This document shows positions 33,126-45,597 of a DNA stretch of 64,000 bases, piece after piece. The first letter of the stretch is position 1; the number at the start of each line of letters is the position of its first letter. The translations under genes were made by a program, and so were the position numbers. Under the pieces are notes generated by a model, which was not told where the DNA came from, did no database searches, and saw only the letters and a list, made by a program, of their open reading frames with translations. Origin of the DNA: Aradus depressus (lineage: Eukaryota; Arthropoda; Insecta; Hemiptera; Aradidae); contig OY759216.1 of assembly GCA_963662175.1 (NCBI GenBank), positions 55,445,087 through 55,509,086 of the forward strand. The letters are read 5' to 3'.

Positions 33126-35564
33126 AACATTTCCATAATTAGAAGCTCGGATATTTCCTTAACAATTATTATGCGAAATAGCAACATTTTTTTCGGTGTT
33201 GCAATATTTATAATTAATTCCCCTGATAATGCAAAAATGTATTTATCAAGACCGGAAACGGTACTTTCCTTTTTATTTTGTTGACTATAAACATTTTCAT
33301 TTTAGTCCCTTTTCCGCTTCAGATAGAACATTAATCATTGTGGAGACTGTGCAGTTTTGCTAGGAATGTTTCCTGTGGGAGAGGCAGATATACTCGCCTT
33401 CCACAGATGAGAAGAACTCAGTATTTTCAGCTCCACCTCTGTACTGCATACAGGAGGATGCATTACATTCAACACGAAATCCTAATAACTGTTCAAAAAT
33501 CCCTGAGTGAGAGGCCTATTAGTTTTTAGTTAAATCGGTCGCTTTCAGAGAGAGAGAGAGTGGAACCTTAGTTGATTAATTCGGACTGGGGTGAAATAAT
33601 GATTTAATGATGTAAAATGATAAATAAATAAATATAAAATTAAAATTGAATTAATTATTATAATTAAATAAAATTACCACATTTCCTGTAGAAATTATAT
33701 CTGGTGTTCTACTAAATGTTGATTTCTACAGTAATTTCCGAAATGGGCCCTAAAAATATCAAAAGTTCAAGACGTGCAATTTTTGTAGAAAGTGCACGTA
33801 TTTAAAAAAAAAAAAAAAATTATCAAACTTTTCATTTGGATTTCTTCTAAATTTACTTAATTTCTTAAGTCCATATTGTTTTTTTTTTAATTTTGCAAAT
33901 CCAATTAAATCCAATCCAAGGTATAAATTAACTTACTGGGTTAACAGGGAAATAAATAGCATAAAATAAGAGAAATTTTTGGAATTATTTTACTTAAACC
34001 TATATTAAAAAGAAATCTTACAAACTAATTTATAATTATTTGATATTTCGGGCATACAGATATGTTATGTACATATAAATAAATAAAAGTACCTCCTTTG
34101 CGCAGCTATTTCAATGTTATTTCACACCTTTTTGGTTCAAGCCTAAACATTTTTCTCACTCCTAGCCGTCCTTCACATCTCACCTCACCTCCACAACATA
34201 GACAGGTCCACTCTATTTAGAACAGCTGATGGTCCCCTTTTGTTTTTCATTCATTTGTTGTTTTAAAACAAAATGCAACTTTATATATTTATTCACTAAT
34301 TTAGTTACTTCACTGTTTTTATACAAATAAATATAATTAATTTTATAATATTTTAATAATTACAATGTGTATAATTTTATAGTAGGGTGTACATTGTTGT
34401 GATTCAGGTCTCTCTCCTTTCCTCTTGTTGGTTCCTTCCGGATTTCCGCAATGTAATATCCAACTCTCCCCCTTCATGAGTGCCGTCCACTCACACTGCC
34501 TCCTTGCTTCCTTCTTTCGTCTCCTTTGTGTCTTCATAGAAAAGTTTTTCTTGTTTTTCACTCACCCTGCCATGATTTTCTGACAAAAAAATCCAATTAC
34601 GCATTCGAAAAGTGGATTTTTATGCTCAATTGCTATTCCAAAGCTTTGAATTTTTCCATAGTATTTTCAACGTTGTTTATATAAAGCCTTGTTGTTCCGG
34701 AAGCTTTCAAAATAATGGAACCTCTCATAGAATTGGCCATATTTCAAGTTGTATTCAACCGATTTGAATTATTTTTCTTTTTAATTATAGCTTACGACCT
34801 AACTTAACATTTTACTTATTTTGACATTTTCTCATACCTCTGACTGTTGTTGGTAAAAAATACATTTTTGAGCTGCGGTTAAGTCCAGATATCTTCAAAA
34901 CTATCCATTATTCAAATAAATGTTAAGTATAAATGATTTCTATAATTTGATGTTTACTATCACATGTAGTTTGCTAGCCTTATACTTTTCCTAAAACTGG
35001 CATGTTTCCGCCTCTCGAAATGCATTTTTTTCTCTTGTACAAACTTCTGAGACCCATTGTAATCCAGATCGGAGGCCAATTAAAATGGCCGCTCAGTTTT
35101 TCAACTTTTACTCTTCTATCCTCCAAACGATTGATTGTATGAAAATTACGAAGAGGACGAAAATTGTATGGAATTTCATTGGAATTTATTTTGATTCTAC
35201 TATTCCCGGATGAGATCTTTTATCGTAACAACCGTGTCAAAAAACAGCTCAATGGCATTTAGTGTTGGCAAAAAAACAACATAATTTGACAGAAATATAT
35301 GTGGGGCATACAGAGATTCATATCTGCATTTGATTAGAGATCTTTATCATTTTTGTATTTATTAGGAGTCTATCAATTTAAAAATATATTTACTTCTAGC
35401 TAGGTAGGAAGGATGTGGGCGAGGGAATTATGTTAATCCCTTCCTTGGGGGGCTCCACACACTTCTTGTTGCCCTGAACACCTCGGTCGAAATATAACGT
35501 TGATCCTCCCTGCCCACTCAGACATCTTTCCAGCTAGGTTTCCTTAACAGTCTCATATATCGCC
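33126..35564. other. AT-rich intergenic, no gene recognised
   Basis: Short open frames only. No recognised domains; (GA)n stretch at about 33548-33561. Confidence 0.45.
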
Positions 35565-35806
35565 TGGTAGGCAGCGTGTGTTGTGGGTTCGAAACCCGAC
35601 CGAGAGGCCCTTAGTTTATTTTATCTCTGGGTCTGGGAGGTAAAATAAACTTAAGCACGCCGTCCTTCGCATGGGACATAAGACCCCTACTCTAGGTGAA
35701 TAAAAATTTAGAGTAGGCACAATTTAGGACTCACACAATAGAGTCGGGCTCTTTTCCACCAGAGTGATGAAAGAGCGCTCTGCTAGTAGGCGATATAACT
35801 AACTAC
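35565..35806 (+). mobile_element. SINE copy, partial head
   Basis: Carries the B-box GGGTTCGAAACCCGACC and the full body to GGCGATATAACTAACTAC. A-box part degraded. Directly upstream of a complete copy in the same orientation. Confidence 0.9.
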
Positions 35807-35827
35807 ACATAATAAATGTATGATACA

Positions 35828-36164
35828 GGGCGCCGGTAGCTCAGTGATATGCGTGCTTACCTTCTGAGCTCAAGATCGTGGGTTCGAAACCCGGCCGAGG
35901 CCCTTAGTTTATCTGGGAGGTAAAATAAACTTGGGCACGCCGTCCTTCGGATGGGACGTTAAGCGTTGGTCCCGAGTCTGTACGATGTCAGGTACTCGTT
36001 AAAGACCCCTACCCTAGGTGAATAAAAATTTAGAGTAGGCAACATTTAGAACTCTCATAGTAGAGTCGGGCTCATGTTCACCAGAGTCACGAAAGAGCGC
36101 TCTGGTAGTAGGCGATGTGACCTCATAGTTAAAGCCCGGGCATGAGCCACAATAACTAACTATA
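35828..36164 (+). mobile_element. full-length tRNA-derived SINE (reference copy)
   Basis: Best copy in the window. The head reads GGCGCCGGTAGCTCAGTGAT (RNA polymerase III A-box TAGCTCAGTGA-type) and about 40 bp later GTGGGTTCGAAACCCGGCC (B-box GGTTCGAAACC), i.e. a tRNA-like 5' unit. The body includes CCGTCCTTCGGATGGGACGT, GACGATGTCAGG-type and AGTCGGGCTCATGT blocks, and the 3' end is CATGAGCCACAATAACTAAC. Length about 337 bp. It defines the family for all other SINE entries here. Confidence 0.93.
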
Positions 36165-37035
36165 CTATATATAAAAAAATAGTTCCTTTAAAAACGAACA
36201 GGTATAAAATAAAACACTGAAATGTATTAAAACTAATAATATAAATAAAAAATATATAATTCTAATTCTTTAACTAACAATATTGGAACGTGAAGTTGAC
36301 CTTGACATTAATATTTATTAAATATGTGTGTGTATTAATACATCGTGAATGATCACACTTCTCCGTATTATGCAACGTAATAACAATTAGTGTTCAGTTT
36401 GCACATAAAATAAGCGGCCATTTCCTGTTCTTTCAGTCTAAAAACCTTTCCTTTATTGTATCTTTGTTGGACAAATAACAGAGAAGGGTTTTGATGGGAT
36501 CCTGGCCAAAGCGGATGTAGTAAACCAGAGGTCCTCCAAGAACACCCATCCCTCTTCTGCATTTTATTACCGTTCTAATGTCTCGTTTTTTAGAGGCATG
36601 GGCTGCCCTCCAAGTGACTTTATTTCGTTCCTCCTACATCTAAAGATCCATCTTTCATTTTTGTAGCCAACATTTTGACCAAGTCTAATTCCTTCCGTAG
36701 TGTTCCAGTCGTCACATCTGTCAGACTAGATTTGATGGTTGTTGGTTCAGAGAAGTTATGTCAACTTAGGATTCCGTTTTATTGTCCATAACGGACTTCT
36801 TAAAGGACTTCCAGTGTTTTTTTTATAGGGCTTGACACTCTTTGGTAAAGTTTAACATGTGTTGTCACGGATTTCCAACTTCTAATTGTGAGTAAGGCTA
36901 TTTGTGACTAAAAATAATCCGCACTATGGGTGATTCACTCTTTATAGAATATATCTGAAGGACTATTTGCCAGTAGTCCTTTAGACTCTACACTGTAGAC
37001 GAATAATAGTGCTTTAAATACTTCATATTTCATAG
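36165..37035. other. no gene recognised; possibly decayed coding sequence on minus strand
   Basis: Minus-strand fragments such as TIKSSLTDVTTGTLRKELDL and MATKMKDGSLDV-like stretches look protein-like but are interrupted by stops and match nothing I know. Confidence 0.25.
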
Positions 37036-37039
37036 TAAG

Positions 37040-37150
37040 ATGTTGTGGAACGAGATTTCTCATAAAAACCAAATACGTTGTCTTTCTACTGTTTTATTTG
37101 CGACCCAGAACCGATTTTTGATAACAACGTCATCATCAGTGGCATATCTA
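37040..37150 (-). repeat. Penelope-like tail with CTGATGATGACG motif
   Basis: Minus strand CACTGATGATGACGTTGTTA, AAAATCGGTTCTGGGTCGCA, ending GAGAAATCTCGTTCCACAAC. The CTGATGATG...CGGTTCTGG arrangement is common at ends of Penelope-like retroelements. Homologous to 60634-60722 (minus) and 61065-61140 (plus). Confidence 0.45.
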
Positions 37151-37209
37151 TGAATGAAAACTGACATTATTGCAGAGATATTGTGAAATAATTCAAATGA
37201 ACTTGAATG

Positions 37210-37400
37210 AAATGAAACTAGTTTATTTAATATATTGTCTAATTTCACCAACTATATTTACATGGGAGTACTTTCGGTATTTCTACCATCCTCAGCCAAA
37301 AGCATAAGTGATAAGACTGTCTTATGTATATACCTATATTCTGTGAAATTAGACAATACCACAAATAAACGAGTTTTATTTCATTCAAGTACATCTATGA
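37210..37400. repeat. inverted-repeat Penelope-like fragment
   Basis: Arms GTTTATTTAATATATTGTCT and GACAATACCACAAATAAACG are inverted; between them lies the hammerhead-like motif 37262-37295. Homologous to 43370-43460. Confidence 0.5.
37256..37295 (-). ncRNA. hammerhead-like core with GAAA tetraloop
   Basis: Minus strand CTGAGGA (37295-37289), T, GGTA-GAAA-TACC stem-loop (37287-37276), GAAA (37275-37272), GTAC. The CUGANGA and GAAA core and a 4-bp stem II with a GNRA loop are kept. Stem III is weak and no stem I partner is seen, so catalytic activity is doubtful. Confidence 0.35.
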
Positions 37401-37919
37401 ATATAAATATGGAAAATTGACTAGCAAAACCTTAAAGTAACAGGATACAGAGTAACAAAAAAAAAAAAACGTTCTTACCCACACGTACAGTGTAGGGTCT
37501 AAAGGTTTTGCTACTTAGACGTCTTTTGTTTCTATGAGCAGTGCAGTTCAGTAGTTTCCACGCTGTCAGGGGGATGAACCGACGTCAAATGATCCTCGTT
37601 ATTAGGGTTTCGTTGACGGTCTTCAACGTATAGAACGTGTAAATCATGACTCATGGAGGTTCCATTTTGAACGTTTGACCTATGAACGTGTACAAAAGAG
37701 ACGGGTGTACAGCGCACCCCGGGCCATAGATATAATCTGTTGTCAGAGCGAGCAGATGGTCATTCTGTTTGCTGATGTTGGTCGCCTGTCCTTGTCCCTA
37801 CCGTGCAGTCCCTGTTCAGATAAGTCACAGGATTATTGCTGTGAACTGACTTGGTTGGCTATAAACCCACAGCTACGTTTAGTTCTTGTAAACAAACTTG
37901 GAACAGCAACAGAATAAAA

Positions 37920-38700
37920 CGATGGTCTTTTCCCAGAAACAATTAATCAGAAGTTGTTGCTCTCCCTCAGAACCAATTGACAATTTGGGCGAAAAATCAA
38001 TAGTTCAATCCTCATACTAAATTTTGTGTCGATACATTGATTACTTCATCAGTTATTAGAGTTTTGGAGTCGAGTCCCTCCTAGAACCCCTCTAAATTGG
38101 TAATCCTCCTTATGGGGTCTTGAATTTACATATGACATTTTGTCTCGATATTCATTCATTACAACGACAATTATTAGAGTTTTTGTGTTAAGTCTTCTTC
38201 TAATCCCCGTCGTATTTTTGACCAATTTGGTTGTCAATTGGTGTCCTCCTTTTGGGGATTTGGATGGGTACCCACCCACTTTCGGAATCAGAGGGTTGAC
38301 AAACAAGAAATTCTGGTGAAAACTCGACATCGAATTTCTTACCTATTATGTATGACCCCTTTATTTGTTCTAGACTAAAACATGGTAAACCAACAATCAT
38401 TTATTCGGGTGCGATATGCAATTTCGTTATTGTTTTTTTGTGTGGAAATTTATAGATTATTTATAGCACAAGGGAAGTTATTACGGTTTTTGAGTACAAA
38501 ACCCCGAAAAAAATGTCCCCCCCCCCCCCTCCCTGCCTTTGCCTTTGGCCAATTTCGTGTCGATATTTTCATTCTACCGGGAGTTTTCTTCACCCCTGTC
38601 ACACAATTAGGGGTTCGAAAAATTCGGAAATCCGGTGAAAATTCAACATTAAATTTTTGACTGAATACTTGGCTTACCTGGGCAAGTAATATCCGTTATC
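37920..38700 (+). repeat. dispersed TCGATACATT family, long copy
   Basis: Successive blocks AATTAATCAGAAGTTGTTGC, TTTTGTGTCGATACATTGAT, ATTTACATATGACATTTTGT, CTACCGGGAGTTTTC and GTGAAAATTCAACATTAAAT occur in the same order as at 52090-52725. Contains a C run of 13 at 38517-38529. Confidence 0.7.
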
Positions 38701-39194
38701 TGCGGGTTTCGATCCGGGAACTGTGTGTATGTTGATGAGCTAAATCTGTCGCCGTCACAGTGACTTTTAGAAGATGGCCCCACACATGGAACTCTCGTTT
38801 CCTCTCCTCGCAGCTGTCTCCACATAACTCTCGGCTCTTGACTCCTGTTCTTGTCTTTGAGGGGATACTGGCTCACATTTGTTAGCAGGAAAGGGACTCG
38901 ACACTTTTTTGTACCAACCATGTTTTTACAGATCTCTGTTCCTCCACCTTCTCCTAATGTTATGGCGTCAGTCGATTGCTTTGTTTCATTGTAGGTTCAG
39001 CGTAATTCTGACTTCTGAGTTCTAAGGGATATGTATCTATATTTAATACTTTTTATAAAAAAATATTTTAAAATTTGTTGCCATGCTTAACAATTTAATC
39101 ATTGCTTTGAAATGTTTTCTACTGAAATGTATTGTACATTGTTTGGAGCGCTGTAACATTGATTGTACTTGTCCTAGCTCAAATATGTGTGTAT
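38701..39194. other. no gene recognised
   Basis: Between two repeats; open frames are short and without motifs. Confidence 0.4.
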
Positions 39195-39205
39195 ATTGAT
39201 GGTTG

Positions 39206-39448
39206 AGGGCGCCGGTAGCTCAGTGGTATGTGTGCTTGCCTTCTCAGCTCAAGGTCGTGGGTTCGAAACCAGGCCGAGGTCCAAGACCTTCGGATGGGAC
39301 GTTAAGCGATGGTTCCGGGCCTGTACGTTAAAGACCCCTACCCTAGGTGAATAAAAATTTAGGGTAGACAAAATTTAGGACTCCCACAGTAGAGTCGGTA
39401 TGACCTTGTAGTTAAAGCCCGGGCATTAGTCATAATAACTATCTAACT
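39206..39448 (+). mobile_element. SINE copy with target-site duplication
   Basis: Complete tRNA-like head (GGGCGCCGGTAGCTCAGTGG, GTGGGTTCGAAACCAGGCC) and body with a central deletion. Flanked by an 11-bp direct repeat ATTGATGGTTG at 39195-39205 and 39449-39459, the mark of LINE-assisted retroposition. Confidence 0.93.
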
Positions 39449-39479
39449 ATTGATGGTTGGAAATTTAATAAGGAACATT

Positions 39480-39650
39480 TTTCGATGTGACTAATCGTTT
39501 TAGTGAATCGAGTTATTTAGGCCCCGTAGTGAAGTGATGACATTCTGATCAGATATACAATCGTTTCTGAGTTAGAGCTCTCTCAAAATTCGGGGGACCT
39601 TGAACCGTCAAATTTTGTTGAAAACTCAATCTCGGACGTTTATACGGTTA
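39480..39650 (-). repeat. dispersed repeat fragment (AGTCCTATCGAAAAAT family flank)
   Basis: GAGTTATTTAGGCCCCGTAG and GTGAAGTGATGACATT match the flank at 21600-21660. No coding content. Confidence 0.4.
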
Positions 39651-40084
39651 CAATACGGCAATACGGTATAGAAATGTAAAAAAACAAGAAAGACTTGAGT
39701 ACCATTCGGATAAGTGTTATTCCAGGGTTGCACTGAACTGGAAACAGAGCTGATCTGGAGTGTAACTCTGGATTATGGATCTGCTGCCAGAGATGGATAT
39801 CTCAGGAGGATTCCAGCCGTTCCACAAATCCAAACAGCGATCTGTCTTCTCCGCCCCCTTGTCAATATTCAACCCTTGTATAAGCTCCTTCTCCTGTCCG
39901 TCTTTACCTCTCGCCAAACAATACCAATAACTACTCTCAATAAACATTTAGTTCAAATTGTCAAAGATGATAAAATATTCCGTCTGATTTTTAGAAGTTA
40001 CGTTTTTACTGTTGAGTTTTTACCAGGAGTTCCTGTTTTCCAACCACAGCCTCCTGAATCCGACAGGATAAAAAAAAGTTGTCG

Positions 40085-40390
40085 GTGAATCACTGGTTAT
40101 TTCCGCCTTTTTCCAAAGCCAATCCAATCGACCATTTGGACCGAAACTCAATATTTGACTATATTGTGATTTTTGAATCCTCATACTAAAATTAGTGTCG
40201 ATACATTCATCACATCGGCAGTTATTGAGTTGAGCCGCCTGTCAACTTCCTTCCCCTTCAGCTGATTCCACTGAAAATTGATAGCTCTCGTTCTTAGAAG
40301 TCTTTGAATTTACATAGAAAAATTGTTGTCAATATGTTTATTACAACGGCGGTTATTAGAGTTATTGTTTTAACTTTAATGACTCCTAGT
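40085..40390 (+). repeat. dispersed TCGATACATT family fragment
   Basis: Starts GTCGGTGAATCACTGGTTAT, then AAACTCAATATTTGACT, TCATACTAAAATTAGTGTCG, ATACATTCATCACATCGGCA. 5' two-thirds of the family unit. Confidence 0.65.
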
Positions 40391-40729
40391 AAATCTATGG
40401 AATGAACATTTTTATATGACATTTTATATTTATATCTTTGTTTATTACTAATAATTTGTACTAGGGAAGTACATTAGCTCTGATTCACCGAAGGTTTTTT
40501 TTTTCTCTATTTCTAATTTATATTAAAATAATAATCTATATTAAACGTTAAAATATTATTTAAAGATAGAATGAAGAAAGGATGACATAGATGATGGAAG
40601 GGTTCAACAGAAAAAAGCTATGATTGAGATAGGCAAGCTGAACTTAGAGAAGATTAGATAAAGCAGGAGTCAGGGAATAAGTTAGATATAGGATCATGGG
40701 ATCTGTGATAGGAACTGAGGAGCGGGTGT

Positions 40730-40845
40730 CCGATAGGAGGTTTTTATCTGGGGGGCGATGTTCCCGCGCCTGTACGATGTCAGACACTCGTTAAAGACTG
40801 AATAAACCTGAGTAGTCAAAATTCAGGACTCTCACAGTAGTGCCG
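40730..40845 (+). mobile_element. SINE fragment
   Basis: GATGTTCCCGCGCCTGTACG through GGACTCTCACAGTAGTGCCG; central part of the family only. Confidence 0.6.
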
Positions 40846-40919
40846 AAATGATCTATTCTCTTGCAAGAAATATTTATTTTATGCAACTTCAATTTTAATT
40901 AAATGTAGAATAATAAATA

Positions 40920-41470
40920 CATCGGTGATTCCCCGGCAATGTACTTCCTCAGAACGAATTAATCAATGAACGTTTCGCTCTCCCTCCAAAACCAGTCAAC
41001 CGTTTGGGATAATAATCAACAATTGACTTACATAGGGGCTTCCAAACCCTCATACTAAATTTTCTATCAATAAATTCATTACAACGGCAGTTATTGGAGT
41101 ATTGAGTTGAGCCCCCCTCCTGAACCCTCTTTCCCTCTCCCGAATCCGCTGAAAGGTATTGTTCACATGGGGTTTTGACTTATATGAAATTTCATGTGTA
41201 TACATTCTTACATCCGCATTTATTGGGTTTTTTGAGTTGAGCCCCCTCTCCGCTGAAAATTAATAACGGTCGTCCTATCTATCCGTTGCATATGAAACTT
41301 TGTGACGATACATTCATTCTACTGGGAGTTCCTTGTTCACAGACACACTTTTTTCTTCTTCTTTGTAATCAGGGTGTCGGAAAATTGAAATACCGGTGAA
41401 AACTGAACTTCGAATTTCTGACCGATTACATAACTTTCTCTATACTTCGTATAGCTGGAAAAGTCAAATT
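40920..41470 (+). repeat. dispersed TCGATACATT family, near full-length copy
   Basis: Begins CGGTGATTCCCCGGCAATGT and ends CTATACTTCGTATAGCTGG, the same termini as 52090-52725, with the internal two-fold block structure. Confidence 0.7.
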
Positions 41471-41716
41471 CGTAAAGTAAATGGTTTTCACTGAAATTAC
41501 TTTTTAAAACTTCCATATTTGAATTTTGTTTCACTTTAAAGATTCACTTAAATGAATGTCACAACACTTAAAGAGGGTGAAACAGGATCATACAGATTCT
41601 TTTGACCATCCTGTCTACGACCCTGATTAGGATGCTAATAGATGTTTACCAATTTAGGATGCATCTCAAGTTTAAGGAGTGGTTTCCGATCTAAACGTAG
41701 CACCACGTCCGGTAGA

Positions 41717-41832
41717 GTTAGTTATTATGACTCATGCCCGGACTTTAACAACGAGATCATATCGCCTATTACCAGAGCGCTCTTTCATCGCTCAGGTGGA
41801 CATGAGTCCGACTCTACCCTGCGTTGAGACCC
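41717..41832 (-). mobile_element. SINE fragment
   Basis: GTTAGTTATTATGACTCATG to GAGTCCGACTCTACCCTGCG; 3' third of the SINE, antisense. Confidence 0.8.
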
Positions 41833-42010
41833 CTCATCCCTCCCATCCTCTTTCCGGTGAAAATTAATAGGTGTCGTCTTTATAGGGCCACGAACTTTCA
41901 TGAAATATATGAAATTTCGTGCCAATACCTTCAATAAAACTGCAGTTATTTGAGTTTTTGTTCCCCCAAATTCCCCCTTCCTTTTGGTCGATTTGGCTGA
42001 AAAGTGTTGT
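41833..42010 (+). repeat. dispersed TCGATACATT family fragment
   Basis: GGTGAAAATTAATAGGTGTC, GAAATTTCGTGCCAATACCT, GCAGTTATTTGAGTTTTTGT: middle block of the family. Confidence 0.55.
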
Positions 42011-42012
42011 CC

Positions 42013-42100
42013 TTAGATTTATTCATCTAGTGGAGAACATGCTCGGGACCTCTGAAGGACGGCATGCTCAAGCCTTTGAGCTACCAGTGCCCACCTAAAT
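42013..42100 (-). mobile_element. SINE fragment
   Basis: GCTCGGGACCTCTGAAGGAC, GGCATGCTCAAGCC and GAGCTACCAGTGCCC (relic A-box); heavily deleted. Confidence 0.5.
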
Positions 42101-42599
42101 ACTTTATAATAAAATTATTTTCCCTATTGATATTTCACTGAGCCTACATGTCACCTTTTCTGGTTTCATTAATATAGTTTCAATAGTTGCCCAGATCTCT
42201 GGAGGGGACAGACTGACATAAAACTGTCTTGGAGGTGCGGAACCTAAAGAACTATTTAGTTATTATATATTATAGTATGAAATCCACAAGTTTGGAGTTT
42301 TCCTTATTTTGATAAGCAATTATGGTATAATTTGGGTATGGACATAGTTCGAATTGTGATTAGTTGTCCCAAATTGGATGGTGGCGCGCCATGGTGTTGC
42401 AGGTGAGAGCTAGAGCCGGTTGCTTCATTCGCGTCAGTTGGACATGGAGAAAGCTATGTTTCGCCTCAGGGTACTTGAACCAGTGGCCATGCGTGCAAGC
42501 TAACAGTTCTTTGTTTTTGTTAATACATATTTATAAATCTGTATTTGTGGTTTTTTAATGTTTGAGAATTTTTATCCATTTAGTCTGTTGATTTTTTCC

Positions 42600-42660
42600 C
42601 CAGAGGTATTAATATTTCGGGACACTTTCACGTCCCTTCTTCTGGTCACTATGAACGAAT
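42600..42660 (-). repeat. hammerhead-like relic (GGGACGTGAAAGTGTCCC)
   Basis: Minus strand CCAGAAGAAGGGACGTGAAA, GTGTCCCGAAATATTAA. GGGAC/GTCCC stem intact; the CTGAAGA core reads CAGAAGA. Same relic inverted at 43115-43170 and again at 48950-49075. Confidence 0.4.
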
Positions 42661-43114
42661 GTATTGTAACGGTAATTAGGGGTACCTAATTAATTTTAAT
42701 TATAAAAAAAATAAAACAATTAATTATGATTTAATTTTGAATTGAGAAGGCTTCGGCATGAGTGGAGGGGAGATAGCTGGTCTAGCTCCATGTGGTCACG
42801 TCTGTCTGTCCCCGAGTGTCCATGTCTGTCTGTCCCGGAAGCTATTTTATCCCCGTTTGACCAGAAGAATCCCCCCAATTCGCCGTTGAATCAGCCTGAT
42901 CCCAGATGACAAAAAAAGAAAATGAAAGAAGATCACAGAACATCATCAGGTCCTGTGATGCGTTGAATCACCATCGTTCCATGCGAATTTGAAGACACAA
43001 TGTACGCACGTGATCCACAAGCTGAAATAGAAAAGAAGAGGATAGCCCGACCACAGCACAAGTAAAAAGAAATGTTTTTTTACAGGATAATAAAAACAAC
43101 CTCCACATTATATG

Positions 43115-43170
43115 TAGGTTCATAGTGACCAGAAGAAGGGACGTGAAAGTGTCCCGAAATATTGTCAAGA
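43115..43170 (+). repeat. hammerhead-like relic, inverted partner of 42600-42660
   Basis: Plus strand GTTCATAGTGACCAGAAGAA, GGGACGTGAAAGTGTCCCGA, AATATTGTC. Together with 42600-42660 it forms 50-bp inverted ends around ~0.5 kb. Confidence 0.4.
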
Positions 43171-43369
43171 AGAAAAAAGAAGAAAGCTCTGGAAAAAATG
43201 GCGGAAAAAATCAACATATTAATATCCCAGAGAAGTTTAAGAAACCCATTTAGACTGTCAAGAGGCGATGAACTATGGTGTGGACCCCGCGCAGCCGAGA
43301 ACCTTGTTTCCATTTACCAGACTGTCTAAATCCAATCATCCGTTAAAGAACTTGAATTAAATAAAACTT

Positions 43370-43460
43370 GTTTATTTATGGTATTGTCTAATTTCACCAA
43401 CTATATTTACATGGGAGTACTTACGGTATTTCTACCATCCTCAGCCAAAAGCATAAGAGA
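43370..43460 (-). repeat. Penelope-like fragment with hammerhead-like core
   Basis: Nearly identical to 37230-37310: TTGTCTAATTTCACCAACTA, ATGGGAGTACTTACGGTATT, TCTACCATCCTCAGCC. Minus strand CTGAGGA, GGTA-GAAA-TACC, GTAAG; the second core element is mutated from GAAA. Confidence 0.45.
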
Positions 43461-44685
43461 TACGACTGCAGTTACTGAATAATCAATAACATCTCAACTT
43501 AGAAATGTCTATAATATCAAATGGTAATTTGAGGAGTTTGGAGCCAGAGCGGACCAACTGGTTTAAACTTAACAGGTAGAAAATGGCAATTGAAAATTGA
43601 GTACATTTTGTTTATCTCCATAAATGGGCCCCAAATATTTATTTATATTTGAAATTTTAGAATAGTATTGGATGAGTGATCCCTTTTTGTGTTCCATAAA
43701 GTTTTTGAAGGTCGTATGATCCATTGTGACTTTGAAAATATATGCACAAAATATTTGTGGACTAAACTTAAAGTGCTGCTATCTATCACTGAAGTGAAGA
43801 AACTAAGTGATCCACACTGGTTTTGAAAAAAGGGAACCTATGCCAACATCAGGATGGTAATAACTCATTTTCCGAAAAATTGTGGGTTGGTCCGCTCTGG
43901 CTCCAAACTCCTCATTTATTCTGTATATGAAAAATAGATAGATAAACTTTTTATTGCACTAAAGAATACAAACTTTATGGAAATGAATGTTTTTTTTTGT
44001 TTTTTTTTTACAAAATACATTTTTTACAGTTATAGAAAATAAAAAATATATAATGATAACACATAAGTAATATACTAACTAAATAAAAAGATACAAATAA
44101 TATTAAAATAAATAAATATTGACGAGCTCTTTATAGAAACCGAAAGAAAAAGTGCAATTAGAAAAGAAAAAAATCAAAATTATATAAAACAAGATATGTA
44201 TGTTCTTGCCCTCGTGATTTTGATTAGGCTCTGAACAACCCAATATTTTCGGTAAATTAATGTTCGCACAGATCACTAAAAACGTGTTTCACACACCCAC
44301 ACACAATAAGTTTACTGTAAGATTCATAATTAAAGACTTCAGGGAGGAGATAAATAACTTTCGAAAAGCCTAAATTTAAGTTTCACGACAAAGCTTGACT
44401 AAGTTTCTTTAAAAGGAATGAATTAAGCCGGTTTGCCATTGTAACTGTTATACTGAGCGGTTTAATAAATCTCTGTGAAAATTCCCTGGGCGGTCTAATA
44501 AATTATTTGTTCTGGAAATATAGTGACTTTCTATGAACGCCAACATTCTTGGCTGACCTCAGTTCCTTGTTCGTCGTAGGATACTTGTACATCGGTGGTT
44601 CCAGTCTGCTGACCTGTTTGTTCAGCCCTCATGGCAGTTCCTTATCAACGGTCTACCTTTCCAAAGTTTCTATTTTATTTATTTA
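43461..44685. other. no gene recognised
   Basis: AT-rich. A pair of related blocks, GGAGTTTGGAGCCAGAGCGG (about 43531) and its complement near 43895, form an inverted repeat about 390 bp apart; nothing else identified. Confidence 0.4.
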
Positions 44686-44987
44686 TTATTGTTGGGGGCT
44701 TTAAAGCTCATATTGCCTACTACCAAAGCGGTCCTTTTTCGGTCTGGTGCACAAAAGCTGGACTAAACTAAAAAGACCGGCTTTTGGGCGGGGAGTTAAG
44801 AAGTCATTACATGAGCAGAAGTGAGATCCGCTTAAGAATAAAAAAACATTGAGAAATCAAGATTGTGGTGCTGGAGGATCCCCCATACCAGATGCCAACC
44901 CTCGACTACCCCCCTCTTCTTAGTCCAGGCTCCTGTACAGGTTCTCCTGTCGCATATACGAGTATGTGATGTGTCTATGCGAAAACC

Positions 44988-45157
44988 CATTTCTAACCAA
45001 GCAGCCATTCACCCAGTTTACCATTTCTAACCAAGCAGCCATTCACCCAGTTTACCATTTCTAACCAAGCAGCCATTCACCCAGTTTACCATTTCTAACC
45101 AAGCAGCCATTCACCCAGTTTACCATTTCTAACCAAGCAGCCACTCACCCAGTTTAC
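44988..45157. repeat. 34-bp tandem repeat, five copies
   Basis: Unit starts CATTTCTAACCAAGCAGCCA and continues TTCACCCAGTTTAC. Five copies with one substitution in the last, plus a partial sixth. Confidence 0.95.
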
Positions 45158-45597
45158 CATTTCCAGCCATCTTGAAGGATGAGAGTTTGGTCTGTGAGTC
45201 ACTCTACCCACTGAGCCGCCGAGGGCTGGCTGGTGTGATGTGGTTTGGTTTGCCTCCCCTCAGTCGGCATGTATTGATTAAGGCATGATTCAAGCCCATA
45301 AGGGGGACTTCCCCCCCCCCCCCCCCCCTCCTCCTGTCTACCTGTCTAACCTCCTCATATACTCATAGTACCGTGGCTTATCCCCAAATTTCAGCCATAT
45401 TGTGTGCACTTTGTGAAATTTTGGCTAAAATGGTTTTTAACTCGAAAATGTTGTCACTAATGCCAAAAATTCCCCTTATACACAATTACAGAGGAGTAAA
45501 TTCAGAATTATACAATATTACGATCAATGCTCACACGTTGAAGGTCTTATAGGCCAAATTCTGAAAAAAAAAAAAAATTAAATTTAAACTCACATTA

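Noticed and set aside
39714..40088. 124-residue frame on + and a 76-residue frame on -
   Set aside because: No recognised domain, no supporting splice sites or neighbours, and the frame runs into a dispersed repeat; insufficient evidence for a gene.
44988..45157. Repeat-spacer array
   Set aside because: Simple head-to-tail 34-bp tandem repeat with no spacers.
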